Of a stretch of 14,715 nt of DNA, positions 1-8,758 are shown in pieces (position 1 is the stretch's first letter; every line of letters begins with the position of its first letter). The stretch is taken from positions 1 to 14,715 of the forward strand of contig JAQVQF010000031.1 of the NCBI GenBank assembly GCA_028701715.1. The letters are read 5' to 3'. Source of the DNA: Eubacteriales bacterium. GTDB taxonomy: Bacteria; Bacillota; Clostridia; Oscillospirales; CAG-382. The notes under the pieces were generated by a model. That model did no database searches. It saw nothing but the letters and a program-made list of their open reading frames with translations, and was not told the DNA's origin. The position numbers and the translations under genes are program-made.

Positions 1-862
1 GATGGAGGGCGATTTACTAAACAGTCCCGGCGTGATAGACTGCAAGGGCGGTATCGCGGTATCGCTTTTAGTGCTTGAAGCGTTGAAGCTTTACGGTTAT
101 GACAAACGCCCGGTCAAACTGATACTCCAGAGCGACGAGGAGGTCGAATCGGTGCTTTCCGACCGTAAAACCCTTGAATTTATAAAAAACGAGTCGGAAG
201 GCGCGGCGTGCTTCTTTAACTGCGAGGGCAGAGCTGCGGGATATATCACCACGAAAAGAAAGGGTATTATCAGGCTTTTTCTTGATATAAAAGGAAAAGC
301 CGCTCATGCGGGGGATTATTTCGAAGGCGCTTCGGCGATAAGAGAAGCGGCTTATAAAATAATCGACCTTGAAAAAAAGAGCGTCAAGGACGGTATCACC
401 TACAACTGCGGAGTGATACAGGGCGGTACGGTGCTCAACGTGGTGCCCGATTGCTGCAAGGTTTATATCGACGTGCGTATCAACAATAAAGAGGAATTCG
501 ATTACGCCATGGGCGAGATCGAAAAGACCGCGAATAACGTATTTGTGGAGGGCACTTCCTGCACGGTTGTACCGATAAGCGACCGCAAGCCCATGGAACG
601 CACGGATGCCAACATAAAGCTTTTTAACCATATAAACCGCGTGTCGGAAAAATACGGCTTCGGCTCACAACGCGAATTTTTCTCAAACGGCGGCTCGGAC
701 GCGGCTTATACCACCCTCGCCGGAATACCCACGGTGGACGACATAGGCCCCGTAGGCGGCAAATACCACACCAAGGACGAATGGTGTCTGATACCCTCGA
801 TAGCCGAATCGGCGAAGCTTATCGCCTTGTCGATAATTGAGCTTGATGACGAAAAAATTTAA
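1..862 (+). CDS. M20 family metallopeptidase, CPG2-like (5' partial)
   Basis: C-terminal three quarters of a zinc-dependent M20 peptidase/deacylase; the reading frame is open to the window edge, so the ATG at 2 is internal. Numbering from that ATG, the family signatures are GVIDCKGG with the bridging metal ligand D13, SDEEVES with the general base/metal ligand pair E46-E47, GGSDAAY, and the terminal metal ligand H256 in GGKYHTKDEW. The last part resembles carboxypeptidase G2 (GGSDAN...GPVGG..H). The dimerisation lid lies roughly at residues 85-195. The missing N-terminus should carry the HxD metal ligand. Members hydrolyse peptides, C-terminal glutamate from folates, or N-acyl amino acids in the cytoplasm; the substrate cannot be told here. 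It ends 27 nt before the ABC exporter, same strand, suggesting cotranscription. No frameshift or missing catalytic residue is seen in the visible part. Confidence 0.9.
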   Translation, partial: MEGDLLNSPGVIDCKGGIAVSLLVLEALKLYGYDKRPVKLILQSDEEVESVLSDRKTLEFIKNESEGAACFFNCEGRAAGYITTKRKGIIRLFLDIKGKAAHAGDYFEGASAIREAAYKIIDLEKKSVKDGITYNCGVIQGGTVLNVVPDCCKVYIDVRINNKEEFDYAMGEIEKTANNVFVEGTSCTVVPISDRKPMERTDANIKLFNHINRVSEKYGFGSQREFFSNGGSDAAYTTLAGIPTVDDIGPVGGKYHTKDEWCLIPSIAESAKLIALSIIELDDEKI

Positions 863-878
863 TAATATTTAATATAAC

Positions 879-883
879 AAGGA
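879..883 (+). promoter_or_regulatory. Ribosome binding site of the ABC exporter
   Basis: AAGGA lies 6 nt upstream of the ATG at 890, a normal spacing that fixes the start of the ABC exporter. Confidence 0.7.
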
Positions 884-889
884 TGTTTT

Positions 890-2629
890 ATGAAATTACT
901 CTGGAAATTCGGAAACGAAGCGATACGCTATAAAGCGCTTTATATAATAGCGATAATATCAACCTTTATGCTCACGCTGCTTAATCTTACGGCCCCGAAG
1001 GTGCTCGCGTCTATGACGGGGCTGGTCAAGGACGGAGTCACAGAAGATAAGCTTGACGGTATATTCACGCTCGCCCTTATACTGCTCGGGATATATCTTG
1101 TCAGGGTGGTCTTCACCTTCCTTGCGTCTTTTCTTTCCCACAAGGCCGCCTGGAACCTTGTCGGAGATGTCAGGATAAAAATGTACGACAAGCTGCAAAG
1201 CCTTTCAATGTCGTTTTACCATGACAAGCAGACCGGCGATCTGATGAGCCGTATAGTCAACGATACCAACAGCCTTGAGCTGCTCTACGCGCATATAATA
1301 CCCGACCTTATCACCAGCCTTGTCACGGTAGCCGGGGTTATGATTATGCTTCTGACAATCAACTGGAAGCTTGCTCTGCTCACCTGCATACCCATACCCG
1401 TAATCCTTGCCATGGGAGTGCTTTTTTCAAAGAAAATACTTCCTTATTTCCGCAAAAACCAAACGGTGACAGGCGAGCTTAACGCTCTGCTTCAGGACAA
1501 CATATCCGGAATTTCCGAAATTCAGGCGTTCGCCAAGGAAAAGGAGGAATCCGCAAAAATATCCTCCAAGGTGGCGGAAAGCGTCAGCGCCATGCTGAGG
1601 GCGCTTAAGCTTTCCGGCTTGTTCCATCCTTCCGTCGGCTTTATTTCGGCCGTCGGGACGGTCATAGTCGTCGCCGCGGGCGGATATCTCGCCTATCTCG
1701 GAGAGGTGGGTGTCGAGGATATTGTGGCGTTTCTTTTATACCTGTCGCTGTTCTACGCACCCATTACCGGACTGGCGCAGCTGCTTGAAAACACCCAGCA
1801 GGCCTACGCCGGAGCGGAAAGAGCGATGCTGATTCTTGCCAGCGAAAATGAGATAAGGGAAACAGAAGACGCAAAGGAAATGACACGTCCGAAAGGCGCG
1901 GTAAAATTCGAGCATGTTTCCTTCGGCTACAAAGACGGTGAAAAGGTGCTTGAGGATGTATCTTTCGAATGCAGGCCCGGCGAAATGATAGCCTTCTGCG
2001 GTCCCACGGGCGTGGGTAAAACCACCATGTCCAAGCTTATTTCCCGTATTTATGACCCGGATTCTGGTAAGATTCTGATTGACGGCGAGGATATTAAAGA
2101 TTTTACTCTTCACTCGCTGAGGAAAAACATAGCCCCCGTGCTTCAGGATACCTTCCTGTTCAACGCCACGATAGCCGAAAATATCGGCTACGCAAAGGAT
2201 AACGCCACAACGGAGGAAATACAGGCGGCGGCAAAGGCGGCGTACATACACGATGAAATAATGGCAATGCCCGAAGGCTACCGAACCAAGGTAGGCGAAC
2301 GCGGGCTCAGGCTTTCGGGAGGGCAGAAGCAGCGGATTTCCATAGCCCGGGCGATAGTCTGCGACGCGCCGATAATCATACTCGACGAAGCCACGGCGTC
2401 TGTCGACGCCGAAACCGAAAAAAGGATACAGGACGCCATAAATTCGCTTATGGGCAGCCGCACGATACTTGTCATAGCCCACAGATTGTCCACGATACGC
2501 AACGCCGATAAAATAATCGTACTTGAAAACGGGAAAATAGCCGAAAGCGGTAGGCACGATGAGCTGCTATCCAAAAAAGGTCTGTATTATCGCGCTTATG
2601 AGATTCAGAAATCGGGAATGATAGCGTGA
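890..2629 (+). CDS. ABC half-exporter, fused permease and ATPase
   Basis: 579-aa type IV ABC exporter half-transporter, the usual length for MsbA/LmrA/YheI-like proteins; it should work as a homodimer or a heterodimer in the cytoplasmic membrane. Residues about 15-300 form the six-helix membrane domain, including the typical LSMSFYHDKQTGDLMSRI coupling region. The nucleotide-binding domain starts near residue 335: Walker A GPTGVGKTT (371-379), Q-loop Q419, signature LSGGQ (475-479), Walker B IIILDE (495-500, catalytic E500) and H-loop H531. All catalytic elements are intact, so it is not the degenerate half of an asymmetric pair. No second half-transporter is adjacent. It sits between an M20 peptidase and a C26 hydrolase on the same strand, so a peptide or amino-acid conjugate is a possible cargo, but lipids or drugs are equally likely. 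Confidence 0.95.
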   Translation: MKLLWKFGNEAIRYKALYIIAIISTFMLTLLNLTAPKVLASMTGLVKDGVTEDKLDGIFTLALILLGIYLVRVVFTFLASFLSHKAAWNLVGDVRIKMYDKLQSLSMSFYHDKQTGDLMSRIVNDTNSLELLYAHIIPDLITSLVTVAGVMIMLLTINWKLALLTCIPIPVILAMGVLFSKKILPYFRKNQTVTGELNALLQDNISGISEIQAFAKEKEESAKISSKVAESVSAMLRALKLSGLFHPSVGFISAVGTVIVVAAGGYLAYLGEVGVEDIVAFLLYLSLFYAPITGLAQLLENTQQAYAGAERAMLILASENEIRETEDAKEMTRPKGAVKFEHVSFGYKDGEKVLEDVSFECRPGEMIAFCGPTGVGKTTMSKLISRIYDPDSGKILIDGEDIKDFTLHSLRKNIAPVLQDTFLFNATIAENIGYAKDNATTEEIQAAAKAAYIHDEIMAMPEGYRTKVGERGLRLSGGQKQRISIARAIVCDAPIIILDEATASVDAETEKRIQDAINSLMGSRTILVIAHRLSTIRNADKIIVLENGKIAESGRHDELLSKKGLYYRAYEIQKSGMIA

Positions 2630-2662
2630 AAGATCATAAAAACAGAAGAAAGGCGGGCGCGA

Positions 2663-2710
2663 GCCCATGCCAACTTTCATACCTATTTATGTAAGCTGAA
2701 GGGCATGGGC
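2663..2710 (+). repeat. Inverted repeat overlapping a translation start region
   Basis: A perfect 9-bp inverted repeat, GCCCATGCC at 2663-2671 and GGCATGGGC at 2702-2710, encloses a 30-nt loop. The right arm covers the end of the purine-rich GAAGGG element and the upstream ATG at 2705. In mRNA the hairpin could hide that region. It lies in the 75-nt gap between the ABC exporter and the C26 hydrolase. No U-tract follows, so it is not an intrinsic terminator. Confidence 0.5.
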
Positions 2711-2716
2711 ATTTAT

Positions 2717-3448
2717 ATGAAAAACCGCAAAGAAAAGCCTTTGATAGGCATTGCCTGCTCATATAATGAAAAAGATAAAAGAATATGTGTAAATGAAACC
2801 TATTTCAATGCCGTAATGCAATCCGGCGGGATACCCGCGGCGCTGCCTTATGTCAGAAGCGGCGAAAACGCGGCCGAGGTTATAGCCGCACTCGACGGTA
2901 TTATTTTCGCCGGAGGCGTAGACATAGACCCGACGCTTTACGGTGAGGAAAGGCTTGAGAAATGCGGTGAAATCTGCGCCGTCCGTGATTTTTCGGAAAA
3001 CCTGTATGTAAAAGCGGTATTGGCTTCGGATATGCCGCTTTTGGGCATATGCCGCGGCATACAGACGCTCAACGTGTTTTCGGGCGGGTCGCTGTATCAG
3101 GATATTCCGTCAGAAAAAGGAATATCCGTCTGTCACGAAAAAGGAAACGCACATGAAATAGTCATAAATTCGGGAAGCATACTTTCCGAAATAGTAAATT
3201 CAAGCCCTATAACGGTCAACAGCTATCACCATCAAGCCGTCAAAGCGCCTGCGAAAGGTATAATACCCATTGCTTATTCCCATGACGGAATTATCGAAGC
3301 GGTGGAATTTGAGGGAAGAAAAAATGCCCTCGCCGTTCAGTTTCATCCTGAGATGTCCTTCGGTGACGACGAAAATTCCCGCAAAATATTCGGTTGGTTT
3401 GTGACGGAATGCTCCGGATATCGGAAGCGCAATAATTTTACTATATAA
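2717..3448 (+). CDS. Class I glutamine amidotransferase-like hydrolase (PuuD / peptidase C26 family)
   Basis: 243-aa protein of the gamma-glutamyl-GABA hydrolase (PuuD-like) group, cytoplasmic, expected to cleave gamma-glutamyl amide bonds through a Cys-His-Glu triad. Visible motifs: N-terminal PLIGIACSY, DGIIFAGGVDIDPTLYGEE (oxyanion strand and family hallmark), GICRGIQTLN with nucleophile C112, HHQAVK, and AVQFHPE with H210 and E212. Length fits the family (about 240-255). Two in-frame ATGs exist, 2705 and 2717. GAAGGG (2698-2703) is 1 nt from the first and 13 nt from the second, so the second is chosen; it also places PLIGI at the usual distance from the N-terminus. The substrate is uncertain: no puuA, puuB or puuC neighbours are present, so a role in putrescine catabolism is not supported. 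Confidence 0.9.
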   Translation: MKNRKEKPLIGIACSYNEKDKRICVNETYFNAVMQSGGIPAALPYVRSGENAAEVIAALDGIIFAGGVDIDPTLYGEERLEKCGEICAVRDFSENLYVKAVLASDMPLLGICRGIQTLNVFSGGSLYQDIPSEKGISVCHEKGNAHEIVINSGSILSEIVNSSPITVNSYHHQAVKAPAKGIIPIAYSHDGIIEAVEFEGRKNALAVQFHPEMSFGDDENSRKIFGWFVTECSGYRKRNNFTI

Positions 3449-3517
3449 ATACAGTTAAGAAACATTCAGTTTTACTTGTATATAACCGCATCTAATTAAA
3501 CTTTTAATGTTTATAAA

Positions 3518-3542
3518 ATAAAAGGAAAATGAAACCTTTTAT
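3518..3542 (+). other. AT-rich hairpin in the 156-nt gap, possible weak terminator
   Basis: ATAAAAGG (3518-3525) and CCTTTTAT (3535-3542) can pair as an 8-bp stem with a 9-nt loop. The stem has only two GC pairs and no clear U-run follows, so it is at most a weak terminator after the C26 hydrolase. It overlaps the TATAAT at 3540-3545. The rest of the gap (3449-3604) is AT-rich and shows no gene. Confidence 0.3.
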
Positions 3543-3545
3543 AAT
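3540..3545 (+). promoter_or_regulatory. Candidate -10 box for the macroglobulin gene
   Basis: A perfect TATAAT lies about 70 nt before the chosen start of the large lipoprotein gene. No TTGACA-like -35 is present 16-18 nt upstream; the spacer region is A-rich. The site is plausible because the intergenic gap is the longest on this side of the block, but in AT-rich DNA a lone TATAAT is weak evidence. Confidence 0.3.
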
Positions 3546-3594
3546 GTTAAAGCGTATATAGAGTTAAGAGGATACTCGACTGTCGAGATTTACT

Positions 3595-3603
3595 AAAGAA
3601 AGG
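3595..3603 (+). promoter_or_regulatory. Purine-rich ribosome binding site with two possible starts
   Basis: AAAGAAAGG ends 1 nt before an ATG at 3605 and 13 nt before an in-frame ATG at 3617. The first is too close for normal Shine-Dalgarno use; the second is far but workable and gives a cleaner lipoprotein signal (MKSGK...). The same arrangement is seen at the C26 hydrolase start. Confidence 0.5.
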
Positions 3604-3616
3604 TATGGTCATATAC

Positions 3617-6600
3617 ATGAAAAGCGGCAAAATAATCATACACGCCGTCTGCCTTATGCTCGCAACGCTTCTTCTTTTCTCCTGCGGGAGCGGCGTAATA
3701 AACGAAAGCACGGATGACGGCACCGGCTCAAAGGGTTCGGATGTTTCCACGATTGACGATTTTTCCGGCAAGAACGGCTTCAGTCTCACCGGAGATACCT
3801 ATATTTCCGACGGGCTTGCGAAAAACCTTCCGGAATCGTTGCAAAAGGTCAGTGTTACGGCGGCGGGCACCGACGGAAAAATAATTGCAACAGACGATTC
3901 GTTTATTATAGAAACCTCCGGTGACATCGAGGCGGAGGAGCTGACGCAGTATGTTTCGCTGTCTCCGACTGTAAATTACACCGTGACGAAGCTCGCTTCA
4001 TGTAGATTTCAACTTACACCGGCAAGCTCGCTTTTATCCGGGAAGGTTTACAGGCTTCTTGTCGGCGATAAGGATAACCCCGCGTATTCCTTCGCTTTCC
4101 AGACCGAAACCCAGCTTGTTATAAAATCGGTGCTTCCCGCCGACGAAGCGGTAAACGTGCCGACCAACGCCGGTATAGAAATAGAATTCACCGATTCGGT
4201 ATACGGCAACGATTTTACGAAATATATAAGCGTTTCCCCCGCCGTGGACGGTTATTTCACCCTTTATCCCGACGGTAAGACAGTAGCCTTCGTTCCGAAC
4301 CACGGACTTGAGGAAAACACGGTTTACAAGGTTTCCGTAAGCAAAGGCATGACCGCCGTTTCGGGTAAAATCCTTGAGGAAGACAAAGTCTTTGCTTTCC
4401 GCACAAAATCTTCAAAAACAAACAGCATCGAAGACGCATATTTTTATATATATCAAACCGAATTATTGTTTTGTACCGATAATTATCCCGTAATATCTTA
4501 TTCGTCAAGCTCGGATATATCATATACCATTACCGCAGACATATATAAATATTCCTCGGCTTACGACGCCATACAAGCAAAAAAAGCCTATGAAGCAGTA
4601 AAAGCCGACTGCTTTTTCTCAGGCGATACCTATATTTATCCGACAAACGGACTAACTAAAATCACTTCTCAAAACAAAGAAGTTCAAAAAAACGATAAGT
4701 CGGAAAAATATATTGAGCTTCCGGTGCTTGGCGCCGGCGTATTTCTTGCAGATATAACCTTTTCGTATATACAGAACGGCACGAAAAAGACCGTCAGCAA
4801 GCAGGTATTTATTCAAATTACTGACCTTACCATATACACCGAAGGCTGTAACGGAAGTACGCTTGTCTGGGTAAACGGTCCGGACGGAGTCGTTAAAAAC
4901 GCGGATGTCAACGGCGAATGCTTTGTTCGTAAAACCTACTGGAATTCCGACAGCGGAGATACGGCGTATACCTCATTTTCGGGCAAGACGAACGCGGACG
5001 GTATATGTATCCTCGACAACGGCAGCAACGACTCGGTTTTCCTTATCGTTTCATACGGCAGCCAGGAGTCGTATGCCTGTATTACCGCAGGCTCAAAGTC
5101 TGAAACGAATGACTATTTTAATTATTTATATACGGATCGCGAAGTATATTTTCGTAATGACACTGTAAATTTTGCCGGTGTTATCCGTCCTGCCGCATCC
5201 TACACAAAAACGCCGGAAAAGCTGTATCTGAAAACTTCCTGGTCGGGAAACGCCTATGAGGAAATCGAGGTAAACGAGGACGGTACATTCAAGGGTTCCT
5301 ACGATATAGACAGCTACACGGGATACGGAGTATATTTAAGGTTCTGCGATAAAGACGGTAATATGTTGTTTGGTAAATACATCACCGTTACCGCCGAAGG
5401 CAAGCCCGTTTACAAAGCGTCGCTCGCTTTCGACAAGCCGTTTTATTCCTTTGGCGACAGAGTAACCGTGACCGTCAGCGCAACCTTCTTCGACGGTACT
5501 CCGGCACCGTACCTTACATTCGAACTAAAAGAAAACAATTTTTTAGGCACAAAGACCATTAGAACAGGTGTGGACGGAACGGTTTCCCTTTCTTTTAAAA
5601 CATACTCTATGTGTGACGAATCAACTTATCCGTTCCCCCTATACGTCACAGCTCAGCTAATGGGTGAGGAAACGACCTCCATATACATTACAAATTCTGT
5701 TATGTATTTCAATACCAACGTTTACTATACATCAAAGCGGGTTAACACCGATTACAGCGAGGTGTACCTGAACAAAGTGGATACCTCCCGTATAACCTGT
5801 GCGGCTGACGCGACCTACGAAAACACCATAGGTGATCCCGCGGAGGGCAGCGCAGATATAAAGCTTATGAAATATGAATTTAAAAAGCGTTATACCGGCA
5901 CCTATTATAATCCGATAACCAAAAAATCCACCGAGATTTACGATTATTATACCGAAGAAACCATTGTTAAAACATATAATGCACAGTTTCAAAACGGTAT
6001 CATAAAGCTTGACCATATACAGCCCGCAAAGGACTTTTCCGGTTATTATATGTATACGGTCACATACTATGACGAATTAAACAGCTCAACCTATACCCAG
6101 GAAATATACGCCTGTAAGGGCGGCAGATATGAATTTTACTATTATTACCAGAGCAGCCAGCCTAAATACTCCCTTTTGACCGAAGCAACCGAATATACTG
6201 TGGGCGATACCGTAAACGCCTGGGTGGAATACGGCGGTAAAAAGTATGAAGGCAAGGTTCTTTACACCGTATATTCGGAGGGAAGGTTCCATTACGCTTA
6301 TACAAGCGAATATTCCGTAAAATTCGATGATTCCTTTGTGTCCGGCGCAACTATTTACGCTACCCTCATAAACGACGAAAACAATATAATCTCCTCCCTT
6401 TCCGCAAGTCTTACCTATGATTATGCGAAAAATTCATCGCTTGATATAAGCGTTGAAACAGATAAGGATGTATATAAACCCGGCGAGACCATTACGGCGA
6501 AGGTTAAAGCGGCTTCCGGAAATGCCGCCGCAAACGCGACGGTGATACTTTCGGTGGCGGATGAAGCCTGCTTTGCGCTGGGTGAGCAAACCGTAAACGC

Positions 6601-8758
6601 ACTTGCGGAATATTACAGATCCGGTGCGAAAAAAATATTCCCGGTAAACCGCAACAGCAAATTCAATGAATATTACTACTATCTTTATCGTGTTTCCGGT
6701 TCATTCGGCGGTTATTACGAAGACGGAGTGGAATATTGTGAAGAAGAAAGCGCCTATGACTCTCCAAATACAGACGATGGTAAAAGCAGCTCCGACTCGG
6801 CGCATATCCGGGAAATATTCAAGGATAATCCGGTGTTTATCGCCTGCACGCTCGACAGCAACGGCGAAGCGGTAATATCCTTTACCATGCCCGACAATAT
6901 CACCCAGTGGCGGATAACCGCCGTAGTGCTTAACAATAAAGAAGCCGACAAATATTCCGGTATGGAAATCGGCAGCTTCGTTTCCGATGTGATATGCACT
7001 CTCCCCTATTTTATAAATATCTCCTCCTGCGAACGTTATATAACCGGCGACGATATTTCGGTTTCGGCGCGTTCCTACGGTTCTTCGCTCAACGCCATTA
7101 AGTCCGTGACATATACGGCAGCGCTTTATGACGAAGAAGGAGTACTTGTTACATCGCTCGACAAAACCGAAAATTCCGACGAATATGCCAGATTCAATTT
7201 CGGAAAGCTGGCAAAAGGCTCGTACAGCGTTGTGATAAACGGCGAATGCGGCTCCTTAAAGGACGCGGTAAAAACCTCCTTTATCGTAACGGACACCGGC
7301 GTTCTTATGAACGTGACACAAGATATATCCGTCAACGAAACAGCAACCCTTGATCCTCAGGCATATCCGTTGAGCCTATCCTTCCATGACGACACCTATG
7401 ACAATTTTATACTCGTTGCAAGGCGTCTGATGTGGGGATATTCAGAAAGAAGCGATACCATAGCGTCAAGCTATGTCGGCGCAACCGCGTTGGAAAAGCT
7501 GTTCGGCTGGAAATGCGGGGAAGGCGACGCTAAAGCGAAATTATCCTCCTATTCCGGTTTTATTCCCTTGATTTCCTACGGTGAAGGCGACGCGGAGCTG
7601 ACCGCGAAGATATGCGCGGTTGCCCCGGAGGTGCTGTCGGGCGAAAAGAAAGCGGAGCTTATTGATAAATTTACCGCTTTTATCGTCGATAAACAGTATA
7701 TCGACGACAGCCAGCTTTGCGCGGCGCTGCTCGGACTCGCGGCGTTGGGTCAGCCCGTACTCACCGACCTGACATATGTCGCAAGCCACTGCGAGGATTT
7801 TTCGGCGGAAGCCAAGCTGTACCTCTGCGCGGCGTTCGGTTATATCGGCGACTTTTCTGCGGCGAAGCAGATTTATAACGCTCTGTATGATGAGTACGCC
7901 AAAACAGCCGACGGCGGCGAGCTGTATTTCGACGGCGGGAACACCGAGGAATCCATTAAGCTCACCTCCCTTGCTCTGCTTTCCGCTTCCCTTGTATCCA
8001 AGCTTGACGCGGAAAAGCTGACAAAATATCTTTTAAACAGAAATTCCTATATCGACCAGTATATTCTTGAGCTTGCCTCTTATGTAAGATTCTTTATGCC
8101 CACGGAAATAAAAACCTCGTCCTTCACCTACAAAATAGGCGATAACGAGGAAAAGGAAATAACCCTTACGGCGGGGAGCGTATATACTCTCACCCTTACC
8201 AAAAGGGAATATAAAGCCTTGCAAATCATATCGTCCGACAAAGCGGTATCGGTTCGGGCAAATTACATGGGATCCGCGGAAGAAGCGGTCCGCGATAAAG
8301 CGGGAAGCGGCGAGCTTAGTATATCAAAAAGCATAACGCCGTACGACGTTGAACGCGGGCTGTACAAGGTGACGATAACCTATACGGGAAAAACCGACAG
8401 AAACTACGCTTATTACACGCTCGCCGACTGTATACCCTCCGGCGCAAGATATTTTTCAGCCGACAGCAGCTACGGTTACAACAGCTCACGCAATTACAAC
8501 GGATACGCCTGGCTGTCAAATTCCGGGCAGATGATGAACGGCGGAATTTCGGTATGGAAGTCCGGTTATGATCCGATGAAGGGGAATTCCGAATATACCT
8601 TCTCCGGTCAGGTCAGCTATATTATAAGAGCGGCCGTACAGGGCGAATTTATCAGCGAACCCGCGGTTGCCGTAAACACCAGAAACGCCACATATACCAT
8701 GTCCGAAAGCTACGCCGTTATAATTAAATCCGGCGAATGGGGAATAGTCAAAAAATAA
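3617..8758 (+). CDS. Alpha-2-macroglobulin family lipoprotein lacking the thioester
   Basis: 1,713-aa exported lipoprotein: basic N-terminus, hydrophobic stretch and lipobox LFSC with acylated C23, then a Ser/Asp/Gly linker. Order of regions (residues from 3617): two Ig-like/Big_5-type domains to about 265; MG2-type strand region with the hallmark YTDREVYF (T506-D507-R508); further MG domains; SVADEACFAL near 980-990, typical of the pre-thioester MG domain; a Tyr- and acid-rich insert; then GEAVISFTMPDNITQWRITAVV (split here as GEAVISFTMPDN and ITQWRITAVV, W1098), the A2M family core. Where the thioester G-C-x-E-Q should be the protein reads G1274-Y1275-S1276-E1277-R1278, so the reactive Cys and Gln are both missing. 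A helical region (about 1275-1530) and C-terminal beta domains follow. Macroglobulins trap proteases or act in envelope defence; this one should be non-covalent. No pbpC partner is adjacent. Confidence 0.9.
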   Translation: MKSGKIIIHAVCLMLATLLLFSCGSGVINESTDDGTGSKGSDVSTIDDFSGKNGFSLTGDTYISDGLAKNLPESLQKVSVTAAGTDGKIIATDDSFIIETSGDIEAEELTQYVSLSPTVNYTVTKLASCRFQLTPASSLLSGKVYRLLVGDKDNPAYSFAFQTETQLVIKSVLPADEAVNVPTNAGIEIEFTDSVYGNDFTKYISVSPAVDGYFTLYPDGKTVAFVPNHGLEENTVYKVSVSKGMTAVSGKILEEDKVFAFRTKSSKTNSIEDAYFYIYQTELLFCTDNYPVISYSSSSDISYTITADIYKYSSAYDAIQAKKAYEAVKADCFFSGDTYIYPTNGLTKITSQNKEVQKNDKSEKYIELPVLGAGVFLADITFSYIQNGTKKTVSKQVFIQITDLTIYTEGCNGSTLVWVNGPDGVVKNADVNGECFVRKTYWNSDSGDTAYTSFSGKTNADGICILDNGSNDSVFLIVSYGSQESYACITAGSKSETNDYFNYLYTDREVYFRNDTVNFAGVIRPAASYTKTPEKLYLKTSWSGNAYEEIEVNEDGTFKGSYDIDSYTGYGVYLRFCDKDGNMLFGKYITVTAEGKPVYKASLAFDKPFYSFGDRVTVTVSATFFDGTPAPYLTFELKENNFLGTKTIRTGVDGTVSLSFKTYSMCDESTYPFPLYVTAQLMGEETTSIYITNSVMYFNTNVYYTSKRVNTDYSEVYLNKVDTSRITCAADATYENTIGDPAEGSADIKLMKYEFKKRYTGTYYNPITKKSTEIYDYYTEETIVKTYNAQFQNGIIKLDHIQPAKDFSGYYMYTVTYYDELNSSTYTQEIYACKGGRYEFYYYYQSSQPKYSLLTEATEYTVGDTVNAWVEYGGKKYEGKVLYTVYSEGRFHYAYTSEYSVKFDDSFVSGATIYATLINDENNIISSLSASLTYDYAKNSSLDISVETDKDVYKPGETITAKVKAASGNAAANATVILSVADEACFALGEQTVNALAEYYRSGAKKIFPVNRNSKFNEYYYYLYRVSGSFGGYYEDGVEYCEEESAYDSPNTDDGKSSSDSAHIREIFKDNPVFIACTLDSNGEAVISFTMPDNITQWRITAVVLNNKEADKYSGMEIGSFVSDVICTLPYFINISSCERYITGDDISVSARSYGSSLNAIKSVTYTAALYDEEGVLVTSLDKTENSDEYARFNFGKLAKGSYSVVINGECGSLKDAVKTSFIVTDTGVLMNVTQDISVNETATLDPQAYPLSLSFHDDTYDNFILVARRLMWGYSERSDTIASSYVGATALEKLFGWKCGEGDAKAKLSSYSGFIPLISYGEGDAELTAKICAVAPEVLSGEKKAELIDKFTAFIVDKQYIDDSQLCAALLGLAALGQPVLTDLTYVASHCEDFSAEAKLYLCAAFGYIGDFSAAKQIYNALYDEYAKTADGGELYFDGGNTEESIKLTSLALLSASLVSKLDAEKLTKYLLNRNSYIDQYILELASYVRFFMPTEIKTSSFTYKIGDNEEKEITLTAGSVYTLTLTKREYKALQIISSDKAVSVRANYMGSAEEAVRDKAGSGELSISKSITPYDVERGLYKVTITYTGKTDRNYAYYTLADCIPSGARYFSADSSYGYNSSRNYNGYAWLSNSGQMMNGGISVWKSGYDPMKGNSEYTFSGQVSYIIRAAVQGEFISEPAVAVNTRNATYTMSESYAVIIKSGEWGIVKK

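Noticed and set aside
2..4. ATG at position 2 as the start of the M20 peptidase
   Set aside because: The frame is open to the edge, and the N-terminal HxD metal-binding part of the family is absent, so the gene begins outside the window.
1736..2557. 273-codon open frame antisense to the ABC exporter
   Set aside because: It lies wholly over the well-conserved exporter, its translation matches no family I know, and it is explained by codon bias of the sense gene.
3575..3587. Small hairpin CTCGA-CTG-TCGAG before the macroglobulin start as a regulatory site
   Set aside because: Five base pairs with a 3-nt loop is too small to call without conservation data.
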